NCBI GenBank assembly: GCA_045587185.1
Contig: JAZNBS010000032.1
Span: forward strand, 1-64,000
From: UMGS172 sp045587185
Lineage (GTDB): Bacteria > Bacillota > Clostridia > Oscillospirales > Acutalibacteraceae
DNA: 64,000 bases
Direction of reading: 5' to 3'
Part shown: piece after piece, positions 16,525 through 25,671 of the stretch
Layout of the letters: every line of letters begins with the position of its first letter
Position numbering within the stretch: the first letter of the stretch is position 1
Position numbers and translations under genes: made by a program
Notes under the pieces: model-generated
Database searches by the model: none
Told to the model about the DNA's origin: nothing
The model's input: only the letters and a program-made list of their open reading frames with translations

Positions 16525-17112
16525 TCAAATATACTTTTTAAGTTCTTCCTTAAACAAAACTATTGCGTTGTGACGGTGGCTGACGGCATCCTTTTCTTCG
16601 GCGGTCATAGTGCCAAAGCAACCATAATCGGTCATAAACAACGGGTCGTAACCAAAACCGCCGTCACCTTGAGGTTGTTCGAGAATATAACCCTCACAAG
16701 TACCTCTGACAGTAAATTCTCTTCCGTCGGGGAATGTGCAAGCGATACAGGAAACAAAACGGCAAGTACGTTTTTCTTTTGGTAAACCATTCAGTTTTTC
16801 AAGCAAAAGTGAATTATTGTCCTCATCTTTTCCGGTCCCTGCAAAACGTGCCGAATAGATACCCGGTGCGCCGTCTAAAGCATCGACGCAAAGCCCCGAA
16901 TCGTCGGCAATGGCAGGTAAATTTGAAACTTGGCAAGCCGACCTCGCTTTGAGCAATGCGTTCTCCTCAAAAGTGGTGCCGTTTTCTTCGACATCAGGCA
17001 CACCGCCTGCAATATCCGAAGGACAAACAACCTTAAATCCCATTGGTTCCAGAATTCTGGTCAGTTCGGCCAATTTTTTCTTGTTATGCGAGGCTACGAT
17101 AAACTTGTTCAT
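16525..17112 (-). CDS. rdgB: Non-canonical purine NTP pyrophosphatase (RdgB/HAM1)
   Basis: 195 residues. The N-terminal SHNKKKLAEL motif, ADDSGLCVDALDGAPGIYSAR and the C-terminal SHRHNA motif are intact. The enzyme hydrolyses ITP, XTP and their deoxy forms to monophosphates and keeps damaged purines out of nucleic acid. ATG overlaps the ftsY stop by 1 bp (TAATG). Confidence 0.96.
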   Translation of the reverse strand: MNKFIVASHNKKKLAELTRILEPMGFKVVCPSDIAGGVPDVEENGTTFEENALLKARSACQVSNLPAIADDSGLCVDALDGAPGIYSARFAGTGKDEDNNSLLLEKLNGLPKEKRTCRFVSCIACTFPDGREFTVRGTCEGYILEQPQGDGGFGYDPLFMTDYGCFGTMTAEEKDAVSHRHNAIVLFKEELKKYI

Positions 17113-18026
17113 TATGCTTCCTCCGAGAAGATTGCCTTTGCAAAACTATCAGCGTCAAACGGTTGGAGATCGTCAATCTGTTCTCCGACACCAATATATT
17201 TAACAGGAATTTTCAGTTCATCCATAATGGCAAGCACAACACCGCCACGGGCTGTACCGTCAAGTTTTGTAAGAATAATACCGCTAATATCGGCAACCTC
17301 TTTAAAATCTCTTGCCTGATTTACGGCATTCTGACCTGTTGTAGCATCCAGCACAAGCAAAGTTTCAATATCACTTTCGGGAAGTTCACGCTTTAAAACG
17401 CGGTACATCTTGGCGAGTTCGTTCATAAGGTTTTTCTTATTGTGAAGTCTGCCTGCAGTGTCAATTATAATAACATCACTGCTTCGGGCTTTTGCGGCAG
17501 CAACCGTGTCAAAAACGACCGACGCAGGGTCAGCACCCTCAGCACTTTTCACCATGTCTACCCCTGCCCTTTCGGCCCAGACAGCAAGTTGGTCAATAGC
17601 GGCTGCACGGAAAGTATCGGCCGCACCGAGAATAACCTTTTTGCCCGTTGCTTTTAATTGGGAAGAAATTTTACCGATAGTGGTGGTCTTTCCTACACCG
17701 TTTACACCGATAACAAAAATCACCGACGGATGGGTTGTCATTTTAAGTTCACGGTCACCGTCAAGCATACTGCGTACAGTTTGTGCCAACATCTCTTTAA
17801 TCACATTGGGGTCAGTTACTTTTTCCTCCTTAACACGTGCTCTGAGTTCATCGCATATCTTACCTGCAGTAACAACGCCGATATCGCTCATTATAAGTAT
17901 TTCTTCAAGTTCCTCAAACAGTTCCTCGTCAATTCTTGTGAATGCCGAAAGCATTGAATTAACGGCACCTGTTATTGAATCACGGGTCTTTTTTAAACCT
18001 GCGGTTATCTTACTGAAAAAGCCCAT
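17112..18026 (-). CDS. ftsY: Signal recognition particle receptor FtsY
   Basis: 304 residues: a short helical N domain (about 20-95) and an NG GTPase domain. GTPase motifs are GVNGVGKT at 107-114, DTAGR at 189-193 and TKLD at 253-256; ADTFRAAA follows the G2 region. There is no long acidic A domain, as usual in Gram-positives. It receives SRP-ribosome complexes at the membrane. The gene follows smc by 14 bp in the conserved rnc-smc-ftsY string. Confidence 0.98.
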   Translation of the reverse strand: MGFFSKITAGLKKTRDSITGAVNSMLSAFTRIDEELFEELEEILIMSDIGVVTAGKICDELRARVKEEKVTDPNVIKEMLAQTVRSMLDGDRELKMTTHPSVIFVIGVNGVGKTTTIGKISSQLKATGKKVILGAADTFRAAAIDQLAVWAERAGVDMVKSAEGADPASVVFDTVAAAKARSSDVIIIDTAGRLHNKKNLMNELAKMYRVLKRELPESDIETLLVLDATTGQNAVNQARDFKEVADISGIILTKLDGTARGGVVLAIMDELKIPVKYIGVGEQIDDLQPFDADSFAKAIFSEEA

Positions 18027-18040
18027 TATAAGCCTCCGAA

Positions 18041-21000
18041 TTATTTATTTTCAATATTTAGTGTCTTAATCAGTTGATCAACGTCAAGTTGCAGCAACTT
18101 TGTTACACCCTTTTCTTGCATGGTTACACCGTAAAGCATATCTGCAGAATCCATAGTACCTCTGCGGTGGGTTACGCAGATAAACTGCGTTCCGAACTGC
18201 GACTTGGTCATATACTGTGCAAAACGCTCGACATTGATATCATCAAGTGCGGTATCAACCTCGTCAAGGAAGCAGAACGGAGGTGCATTTACCATCATAA
18301 TTGCAAAGTAGATTGAAATTGCGATAAGTGCCTTTTCACCGCCCGAAAGTCCTTCAAGACTCGGTACGTTTTTACCGGGAAGTTTGGCAACAATGTCAAT
18401 TCCGCTTTCAAGAATATTTTCAGGGTCGGTCAGCACCAATTCTGCGTGACCGCCGCCAAACAGTTCGGTAAACACCTTTGTAAAGTTCTTACCAATCTTC
18501 TCGAAACCTTCAGAGAACTTTTCTTTCATCTGCGAGGTAAGGTCACAGATAAGTTTATTGAGTTCTGCACGTGAATTATCAAGGTCGTCCATCTGCGCTT
18601 TCATAAACACATAACGCTCATAAACTTCTTTATACTCCTCGATTGCGGCAACATTTACGTGACCGAGGTTCTTTATCTTGCCCTTGACCTCCTGCAACTC
18701 GCGTTTTGCCTCAGAGATATTTTCAACAGGTTCGGCAATCTGCTCTGCTTCTGTACGGGTCAGTTCATACTCGTCAAACAAACGCTTGATTATCTCGTCA
18801 TATTCACGGAGCATATTCTCACGACGTTCTTCAAGACGTGCAACCTCACCGCCCAATTTTTCACGTTCTGCAGTCATATCGCGTTCGGCCTGACGCATCT
18901 GCTGACCTTCACGGTCAAAACTGTCACGCTCATCAATCAGTTGTTTTACTTTATTATTACCCTCAACAATATCTTTTTTACGGCCTTCTATCTGTGCGTT
19001 AAGGTTCTCAATAGCGGCCTTTTCGACACTTGACAAAGCCTCGACCGTCTCAATCTCGCAAAGCAGAGTCTCTCCCCTGTTACCGCTTGACGAAATAGTC
19101 TCTTCAAGAAGTTTAATAGAGTTTTCAATAGACTCGATATCCTTTTCAGACTCCATAATTTTAATACGAAGGTCGGTGATATCGGTTGTAAGGGTCTCTC
19201 GGCGGTCGGTAACGGTATCTCTGCCGCCCGAAAGTGAATCAATTTCGGTCTGTGCCATGAGTTTGAGTTTTTCAATCTCCGCAATCTGGGAATTCGCGGT
19301 ATTTACCGTGTTCTGCAGTTCAACCTTGCGGTTTTCAAGTAAGAACTTTTCGCCGTTCATTGCCTCAATAGATTTGGACAACTCCAAAATAAGGTCACTA
19401 ACACGGCGAATTTCTCCAGAAACGCGTATCTTGTCCTCAGTTGCCGTAGTAAACTCTGAACGTGCGTTGAGAATCTCAGCCTCAAGGGATGCAACCTCTT
19501 GCGCGGCCGAATTATAGTTATCGGTCAAAAATCCTGATTTTTCAAGCAGTTTTACTATTCCATCACTAAGTTCTTTTATCTCACCTGCACGGCTCAGAAT
19601 ACCAGCATTTTTTGCCAGAGAGCCACCAGTCAGTGAACCGCCTGCGTTGACCACCTGACCGTCAAGTGTTACAACCTTAAAGCGGTAACCGTATTTTTTG
19701 GCAATGGTAACCGCCGAGTCAATATCCTCGGCAACAACAGTTTTACCCAACAGATTACCAATAATACCCTCGTAACGTTTATCAATCTCAACAAGTTTGG
19801 ATGCAATGCCCACATATCCAAACTTGTTTTCGAGACCGTCCTCATCAAGTCCGCGCGATTTTATTGTAGAAATCGGTAAAAATGTTGCTCTTCCCTTGTT
19901 CTGGTTTTTCAAAAACTCAATAGCCCTTTTGGCATCGTTTTCAGAAACCACAACGATATGTTGAAGTGAGGCACCCAAAGCCGTCTCAATAGCAATGGCA
20001 TACTCCTTTTTAACCTCAATAAGTTTGCTAATAGGTCCGTGAACACCACGCAAAGTACCGTTTTCTGCTTCTCGCATAACGGCTTTTACAGGCAGTCCCA
20101 AGCCCTCCATATTGCGCTCAAGTTCTTCCAAAATAGCAACTCTGCGCTTTTTGTCCTCAATATCAAGTCGGCAATCGTCAAGATTCTTCTTATATTCCTC
20201 TTGCTTTTGCTTTCTTGATTCAAAAATCAACTCTCTGCCCTTTAAAGCGTTAGCGGCCTCCTCAGCCAGTTCCTCCGCTTTTTTAAGCATCTCTTCCAGT
20301 TCTTCAAGTTCCTTGTCCAACTTTTCCTTTTCAGCCGATTTTTCAACTATCGAACCGTCAAAAGCAATGTTACGAGCGTCAATTTCGGTGATTGACGACT
20401 GTGCGGTGACCAACTTTACACGTTGTTCGGAAATACCTGCTGAATAGGTATTGAGTTTTTTGGTCAGTTCCTCTATTTGACGGGAGATGACCTCTGAATT
20501 GCTTATAAGTCCGTTAAGTTCGCTCTCAAGTGCGGTAACCTTTTCGGTCAAAGCCGCAATCTCAGTTCTCTTTGTCTCAATGTTCGCGCGGCGGTCTTCA
20601 ATTTCGGTTTTGGATCTGGAATCGGAATTTTCAAGTTCCGAAATATCTGCACGCAAACGCTCAATGGTCTCGTCATTGTGTTTTATGGTGGCGTTATGGA
20701 CATTTATCTCACCTTTAATACGGGTGATTTCCTCCTCCATAGCGGCTACAAAACGGTGCATTTCGTCAATTCTGACATTTATGGAAGAATAACGCTCCGA
20801 ACCCGACTCAATAGTTGCGGCAAGTTCCAGCAACTTGCCTTCCACTTCATTATAATGAGCCGTAGCCAAGGTTATCTTCTGGTCCTGAGCCTTCAAAAGG
20901 TCACCCGACTGATTCAAGTAATTCAGCCAAAGACCTATTTCAAGTTTTTTTCTTATTGCAGCAAGTTCAATAAACTTTTCAGCCTTTTTGCTCTGCTCCT

Positions 21001-21616
21001 CCAAGGGTCCCACGCGGCCTTCAAGTTCGGCCATAATATCCTTTAAACGAAGCATATTGTCATCGGCGGCGGCAAGTTTGCGCTCGGCCTCGATTTTACG
21101 GTAACGGTAACGCGAAATTCCACTCGCTTCTTCAAAAATATCACGGCGTTCATCAGACTTTGAGCGGACAATAGTGTCGATCTTTCCCTGTCCTATCATT
21201 GAGTATCCGTCACGCCCCAAACCTGTATCCATAAACAGTTCGTGAACATCTTTAAGACGCACTACCGCCTTGTTTATGAGATACTCACTCTCATGCGAAC
21301 GGAAATATCTTCGTGTTACTGCAACCTCATCATTATCGAAATTAAGACTGCGGTCGCTGTTATCCATAACCAACGTAACCTCAGCAAAGCCGTGGGGACG
21401 GCGGTCGGCAGTACCACTGAAGATAACATCTTCCATGGACTGTCCGCGAAGATTTTTTGTGGACTGTTCGCCCAAAACCCAACGAACAGCGTCAGAAATG
21501 TTACTTTTTCCGCTTCCGTTAGGTCCGACAACGGCGGTAACACCCTTGCCAAACTTTAAAACGGTCTTATCGGCAAAGGATTTGAAGCCTTGAATTTCGA
21601 TCGACTTTAAAAACAA
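18041..21616 (-). CDS. smc: Chromosome segregation ATPase SMC
   Basis: 1191 residues, full length. Walker A GPNGSGKS is at 31-38. Two long coiled coils flank a hinge at about 510-680, which contains the Gly-rich NAGGSLTGGS element. The C-terminal ATPase half carries LSGGEK from 1090 and Walker B FCFLDE at 1114-1119. SMC dimers with ScpA and ScpB extrude DNA loops and help segregate origins; scpA and scpB are not in this window. The gene overlaps the upstream radical SAM gene by 10 bp. Confidence 0.99.
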   Translation of the reverse strand: MFLKSIEIQGFKSFADKTVLKFGKGVTAVVGPNGSGKSNISDAVRWVLGEQSTKNLRGQSMEDVIFSGTADRRPHGFAEVTLVMDNSDRSLNFDNDEVAVTRRYFRSHESEYLINKAVVRLKDVHELFMDTGLGRDGYSMIGQGKIDTIVRSKSDERRDIFEEASGISRYRYRKIEAERKLAAADDNMLRLKDIMAELEGRVGPLEEQSKKAEKFIELAAIRKKLEIGLWLNYLNQSGDLLKAQDQKITLATAHYNEVEGKLLELAATIESGSERYSSINVRIDEMHRFVAAMEEEITRIKGEINVHNATIKHNDETIERLRADISELENSDSRSKTEIEDRRANIETKRTEIAALTEKVTALESELNGLISNSEVISRQIEELTKKLNTYSAGISEQRVKLVTAQSSITEIDARNIAFDGSIVEKSAEKEKLDKELEELEEMLKKAEELAEEAANALKGRELIFESRKQKQEEYKKNLDDCRLDIEDKKRRVAILEELERNMEGLGLPVKAVMREAENGTLRGVHGPISKLIEVKKEYAIAIETALGASLQHIVVVSENDAKRAIEFLKNQNKGRATFLPISTIKSRGLDEDGLENKFGYVGIASKLVEIDKRYEGIIGNLLGKTVVAEDIDSAVTIAKKYGYRFKVVTLDGQVVNAGGSLTGGSLAKNAGILSRAGEIKELSDGIVKLLEKSGFLTDNYNSAAQEVASLEAEILNARSEFTTATEDKIRVSGEIRRVSDLILELSKSIEAMNGEKFLLENRKVELQNTVNTANSQIAEIEKLKLMAQTEIDSLSGGRDTVTDRRETLTTDITDLRIKIMESEKDIESIENSIKLLEETISSSGNRGETLLCEIETVEALSSVEKAAIENLNAQIEGRKKDIVEGNNKVKQLIDERDSFDREGQQMRQAERDMTAEREKLGGEVARLEERRENMLREYDEIIKRLFDEYELTRTEAEQIAEPVENISEAKRELQEVKGKIKNLGHVNVAAIEEYKEVYERYVFMKAQMDDLDNSRAELNKLICDLTSQMKEKFSEGFEKIGKNFTKVFTELFGGGHAELVLTDPENILESGIDIVAKLPGKNVPSLEGLSGGEKALIAISIYFAIMMVNAPPFCFLDEVDTALDDINVERFAQYMTKSQFGTQFICVTHRRGTMDSADMLYGVTMQEKGVTKLLQLDVDQLIKTLNIENK

Positions 21617-22608
21617 CTGTTATTCATCCTTTCGACCTTGATGTCGGACGGTTTTACAGTTTCATCCGCCACCACGGTGCATTTATATCCTAATGAATTT
21701 AAACTTTCAATATTTGACCTTTTGTTTCCCACTACCTTAGAAATTTCCTTGGGGTTCACAAGCAGTTTGTACTCACCCTTTTCGGGTAATTTTTCAATGA
21801 TCTTGTCGAAATACATCCTACTGTCGCAAAGTTCACGGAAAGCGGGATGCCACGGACCTGCAACGTACCGTTTATTGTCAATACTGTGCAAACCCATTCT
21901 GATAACTTTTATATTTGCGCATTCAAACATCCGCAACAATCTGACACACAGTTTCACAGTACCGTCCAGAGTTGGCGGTGTGTATTCACCCGATAGAAAA
22001 AGTTTTTCCAAACGGGTGTTCTTTAATGTTATTGACGGATATATTCTAACCGTTGCGGGCTGCAGTTTTATTATTTCTTCGGCCGTCATTATATCCATCT
22101 CATATGTACTTTTATAAAGACCGGTCATCATTTGAAGACCTAATTCAAACCCATATTCTTTTATGAGTTTGGATGCAGATTTTACCGCCTCAGCGGTATG
22201 GCCTCGGTCATTGGAAATCAGTACATCATCACACATACTTTGCGCGCCGAGTTCAATGGCCATAACACCGCACTGCTTTAAAATATCAAGAACATCACGG
22301 TCAATACAATCGGGTCTTGTTGAAATTCTTATACCCCTTATACTGCCTTGCTTTATGTGGGAATGAGCCGCCGACAAAAGTGTGAGCATATACTCGCGGT
22401 CAATAGCCGTAAAACTGCCTCCGAAAAAAGCAAGTTCGGTATTGTCAGCATTATATCTTGGCGACTTACAGGCCTGTTTTACCGCCTCGTCAACATCTTC
22501 TTTTGTTGGTTGCTTAAAAGCGCCTGAAATGGTTACCTGATCACAAAAACTGCAACGGTTGGGACACCCCAGATGCGGCACAAAGACCGAAATATTTGCG
22601 TGACTCAT
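21607..22608 (-). CDS. Radical SAM protein, Elp3-like
   Basis: 333 residues. The iron-sulfur motif is CPNRCSFC (Cys15, Cys19, Cys22), followed by the glycine-rich FFGGSFTAIDREYM strand and ISTRPDCID, both typical of the Elp3/YhcC branch. No acetyltransferase domain is present, so it is not a full Elp3. The substrate is unknown; the branch includes tRNA-modifying enzymes. It sits between rnc and smc with a 4-bp overlap with rnc, a placement common in Clostridia. Confidence 0.88.
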   Translation of the reverse strand: MSHANISVFVPHLGCPNRCSFCDQVTISGAFKQPTKEDVDEAVKQACKSPRYNADNTELAFFGGSFTAIDREYMLTLLSAAHSHIKQGSIRGIRISTRPDCIDRDVLDILKQCGVMAIELGAQSMCDDVLISNDRGHTAEAVKSASKLIKEYGFELGLQMMTGLYKSTYEMDIMTAEEIIKLQPATVRIYPSITLKNTRLEKLFLSGEYTPPTLDGTVKLCVRLLRMFECANIKVIRMGLHSIDNKRYVAGPWHPAFRELCDSRMYFDKIIEKLPEKGEYKLLVNPKEISKVVGNKRSNIESLNSLGYKCTVVADETVKPSDIKVERMNNSCF

Positions 22609-23288
22609 ACCTCTACGCCCATCAGTTCAAGAGCCTTTTTAGCTGCCTTTTGTTCAGCCTGCTTTTTGCTACGACCCTCACCCTGCCCGATAACATTAGA
22701 ATTAAGTCTGACTTCAACCGTAAAACTTTTATCGTGGTCGGGTCCTTCTTCACCAACAAGGATATAAGAGAGTTCTTCACCTGGATTTTTTTGAATGATC
22801 TCCTGCAACTGTGTCTTATAATCGTGGAATGCTTCTTCGACAGTGTGATTCTTTATCTCATCCTTCACAAATCGCATAACGTGGGAACGGGCCGGCTCAA
22901 AACCGCCGTCGAGGTAAATAGCGGCAAGCAAAGCCTCAAACGCATCAGCCAAAATTGACGGACGCTCTCTTCCCCCGTTTTGTTGCTCACCCTTGCCCAA
23001 AAACAAGAATCTGCCAAGTTCAATTTCACGGGCAAAAGCGGCCAAGGTTTTTTCACAAACCAAAGATGCGCGCATTTTGGTCAATTCACCTTCGGGCAGT
23101 TGTTTAAAGTTTCTGAAGATATATTCGGAAACCATTATGGACAAAACCGAGTCACCCAAAAACTCCAAGCGCTCGTTGGATTCGGGAATACTTTTTACCT
23201 CGTTGATATACGAGGTGTGCGAAAGTGCACGTAGCATCAGTGATTTATCCTTGAACTCATACCCTATAATCTGTTCTAATTCCTGCAT
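22605..23288 (-). CDS. rnc: Ribonuclease III
   Basis: 227 residues. The signature NERLEFLGDSVLS spans 38-50, with metal ligands Glu42 and Asp46; Asp115 and Glu118 in SILADAFEALLAAIYLDGG complete the site. A double-stranded-RNA-binding domain covers about 157-225, ending with the KKAEQ-like helix (KKQAEQKAAKKAL). It processes rRNA precursors and cleaves structured mRNAs; the hairpin at 16471-16518 is a possible local target (inference). Confidence 0.98.
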   Translation of the reverse strand: MQELEQIIGYEFKDKSLMLRALSHTSYINEVKSIPESNERLEFLGDSVLSIMVSEYIFRNFKQLPEGELTKMRASLVCEKTLAAFAREIELGRFLFLGKGEQQNGGRERPSILADAFEALLAAIYLDGGFEPARSHVMRFVKDEIKNHTVEEAFHDYKTQLQEIIQKNPGEELSYILVGEEGPDHDKSFTVEVRLNSNVIGQGEGRSKKQAEQKAAKKALELMGVEV

Positions 23289-23301
23289 ATAAACACCTTA
23301 A

Positions 23302-24312
23302 TTATTCCTCGCTATCAGTTTTGGTCAATCTTGCAAGGTCATCTGATATTTTTCCTATAACATCATTTTCAACGCAAAGTTTTGCCTGACGGATAGCATT
23401 CTTTATTGCTCTGGCATCCGAACCACCGTGAGCCTTGATTACAGGCTTTTTGACGCCCAACAGCGGTGCTCCGCCAACATCACCGTAATCTGCAAACTTC
23501 TTAATCCCCATTAAAGGCTTTTTGGCCAGAAGATATGCCATTTTTGTTTTGAAGTTAGTGAGAAAAACACCTTTCACCATCTTCATAAGATTCATTGCAA
23601 CGCCCTCATAAAGTTTGAGCGCAATGTTTCCTGTATAACCGTCGGCAACAATGCCGTCACAAACACCCGCAGGCATTTCTCTTGACTCAATATTGCCAAC
23701 AAAATTTATTGAACTTTCCTTAAGCAACTTATAAGCCTCTATCTGCAAGGGGGTGCCTTTGGTATCCTCTGTTCCAATATTCAAAAGGCCTATTTCCGGG
23801 TTTTCAATCCCCTCTACATTGCGAAGATAGATTGAGGACATAATACCGAATTGTTGTAACATCTCTGGACGGCATTCCGCATTTGCACCGCAATCCATAA
23901 GCATAAACTTACGCGTTCTTGAGGGCAAAACCGTTCCCAAAGCAGGGCGTTTTACACCCTTGATACGCTTGATGATAAATGTTGCGCCTGCAACAATGGC
24001 ACCAGTACTGCCTGCCGAAACAAAGGCATCTGCATCTCCGTCTGCAACCGTCTTTAATGCAAGTCCCAACGAAGTGTTCTTCTTTAAACGGACAATATCC
24101 GTCGGTTGGTCATGCATATCAAAAATTTCTTCGGTATGCACAATTTTCATCCCTGAAATATCAATAGCGTTTTCGGCGGCAACCTTTTTTATTATTTCTT
24201 CATTACCCGTCAGTACGATATCAACGCCAAATTCTTTTTTGGCATCTGCGGCACCTTTAATTACCGCCAACGGAGCATTATCTCCGCCAAAAGCGTCAAC
24301 TGCAATCTTCAT
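23302..24312 (-). CDS. plsX: Phosphate acyltransferase PlsX
   Basis: 336 residues, full length, beginning MKIAVDAFGGDNAP. It contains the conserved SAGSTGAIVAGA and GGAPLLGVKKPVIKAHGGSD blocks. PlsX converts acyl-ACP to acyl-phosphate for phosphatidic acid synthesis. No acpP lies between plsX and rnc, where many Firmicutes carry fatty-acid genes. Confidence 0.97.
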   Translation of the reverse strand: MKIAVDAFGGDNAPLAVIKGAADAKKEFGVDIVLTGNEEIIKKVAAENAIDISGMKIVHTEEIFDMHDQPTDIVRLKKNTSLGLALKTVADGDADAFVSAGSTGAIVAGATFIIKRIKGVKRPALGTVLPSRTRKFMLMDCGANAECRPEMLQQFGIMSSIYLRNVEGIENPEIGLLNIGTEDTKGTPLQIEAYKLLKESSINFVGNIESREMPAGVCDGIVADGYTGNIALKLYEGVAMNLMKMVKGVFLTNFKTKMAYLLAKKPLMGIKKFADYGDVGGAPLLGVKKPVIKAHGGSDARAIKNAIRQAKLCVENDVIGKISDDLARLTKTDSEE

Positions 24313-24342
24313 ATCATTCTCCTTATTGCCGTAAATTTAACA

Positions 24343-25671
24343 TTAAAGTTCAATTTCTGGAATCTTATCGCAAAGACCCTTTTCTTTAAACCACCTTGCT
24401 GAACGGTAGAACAACTCTGCATAGCGTTTTTGCTTATCCCGTATATTAACATCCAACGGTGGCAAAACACCGAAGTTGGCACCCATTGGCTGAAAATCCT
24501 TAACCGTTTGGTCACTGATATATCCCGACAAAGCACCCAGCATAGTGAATTCAGGAAAAGCAACGGTATCAGAGCCGTTTATTTTTGCCGCCATATTGAT
24601 AGCGGCAACTATGCCAGACCCTGCCGATTCCATATAACCCTCGACACCGCTAATCTGACCCGCAAAACTAATCTTGGGATGATTTTTCATTGAAAAATCG
24701 GAATTTAGCAGTTTTGGGGAGTTGATAAATGAATTACGGTGCATCACACCGTAACGGAGAAATTCGGCATTTTCAAGACCAGGTATCAAACTGAACACCC
24801 TTTTCTGTTCACCGAACTTCAGGTTGGTCTGAAAGCCCACTAAATTCAGCATTGTGCCTTTGCTGTTTTCTTTTCTCAACTGCACAACAGCCCACGGACG
24901 GTGACCTGTTTTAGGGTCTTTTAAACCTACAGGCTTCATAGGTCCAAAACGCATTGCATCATTGCCACGTGACGCCAGAATCTCAATAGGCATACAACCC
25001 TCATAAACCCTCAACGGGTTATCGGCATCGTGCAAAATTGCTCTTTCAGCCGACAGCAATGCATCGCGAAAAGTCTCATACTCTGCCTTGTTAAACGGAC
25101 AGTTTATATAGTCATCTCCTTGACCCTTACCGTATCGGCTTTCAGAGAAAACCTTGGAATAATCGATACTTTCGGCAGTAACGATGGGTGCCGCCGCATC
25201 AAAAAAATTGAGATAATCCTCACCGCAAAGACTTTTGATATTCTCAAAAAGTTTACCCTCGGTTAAAGGACCTGTTGCTATTATTGTATATTCCTCGGGT
25301 TGTATCTCGGCAACTTCATCAATGATAACGTTTATTAACGGATGGGTTCTCACCGCATCGGTAACCGCTTTGGAAAACAGGTCACGGTCAACGGCCAATG
25401 CACCGCCTGCTGGAACAGAATGTTGCTTTGCAGCCTTTACGCAAACCGAACCCAACTGCTCCATTTCCCATTTCAAAAGCCCTGCGGCAGAGTTAAGCCG
25501 TTGCGCCTTCAATGAGTTTGAGCAAACCAACTCTGCAAAGTTTTCAGATTTGTGTGCAGGTGAAAACTTTATGGGTTTCATTTCATAAAGGTCAACCTCT
25601 ATTCCGAGCGTTGCCAACTTATACGCGGCCTCGCAACCCGCAAGACCTGCGCCCAAAACCTTAACCTTCAT
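24343..25671 (-). CDS. trmFO: Methylenetetrahydrofolate-tRNA-(uracil-5-)-methyltransferase TrmFO
   Basis: About 442 residues from ATG 25671 (MKVKVLGAGLAG, the FAD-binding Rossmann start). The open frame extends to 25809, but that 46-residue extension lies inside topA and lacks family sequence; ATG 25680 is an alternative. Conserved blocks include KSENFAELVCSNSLK, the Gly-rich AGQISGVEGYMESAGSG and PMGANFG. The flavoenzyme makes ribothymidine at tRNA position 54 using methylene-THF. It overlaps the topA end by 11 bp. Confidence 0.95.
   Translation of the reverse strand: MKVKVLGAGLAGCEAAYKLATLGIEVDLYEMKPIKFSPAHKSENFAELVCSNSLKAQRLNSAAGLLKWEMEQLGSVCVKAAKQHSVPAGGALAVDRDLFSKAVTDAVRTHPLINVIIDEVAEIQPEEYTIIATGPLTEGKLFENIKSLCGEDYLNFFDAAAPIVTAESIDYSKVFSESRYGKGQGDDYINCPFNKAEYETFRDALLSAERAILHDADNPLRVYEGCMPIEILASRGNDAMRFGPMKPVGLKDPKTGHRPWAVVQLRKENSKGTMLNLVGFQTNLKFGEQKRVFSLIPGLENAEFLRYGVMHRNSFINSPKLLNSDFSMKNHPKISFAGQISGVEGYMESAGSGIVAAINMAAKINGSDTVAFPEFTMLGALSGYISDQTVKDFQPMGANFGVLPPLDVNIRDKQKRYAELFYRSARWFKEKGLCDKIPEIEL

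Noticed and set aside
17458..18069. 203-codon plus-strand frame opposite ftsY
   Set aside because: Mirror frame of the FtsY GTPase; Ser/Thr-rich only because of antisense codons.
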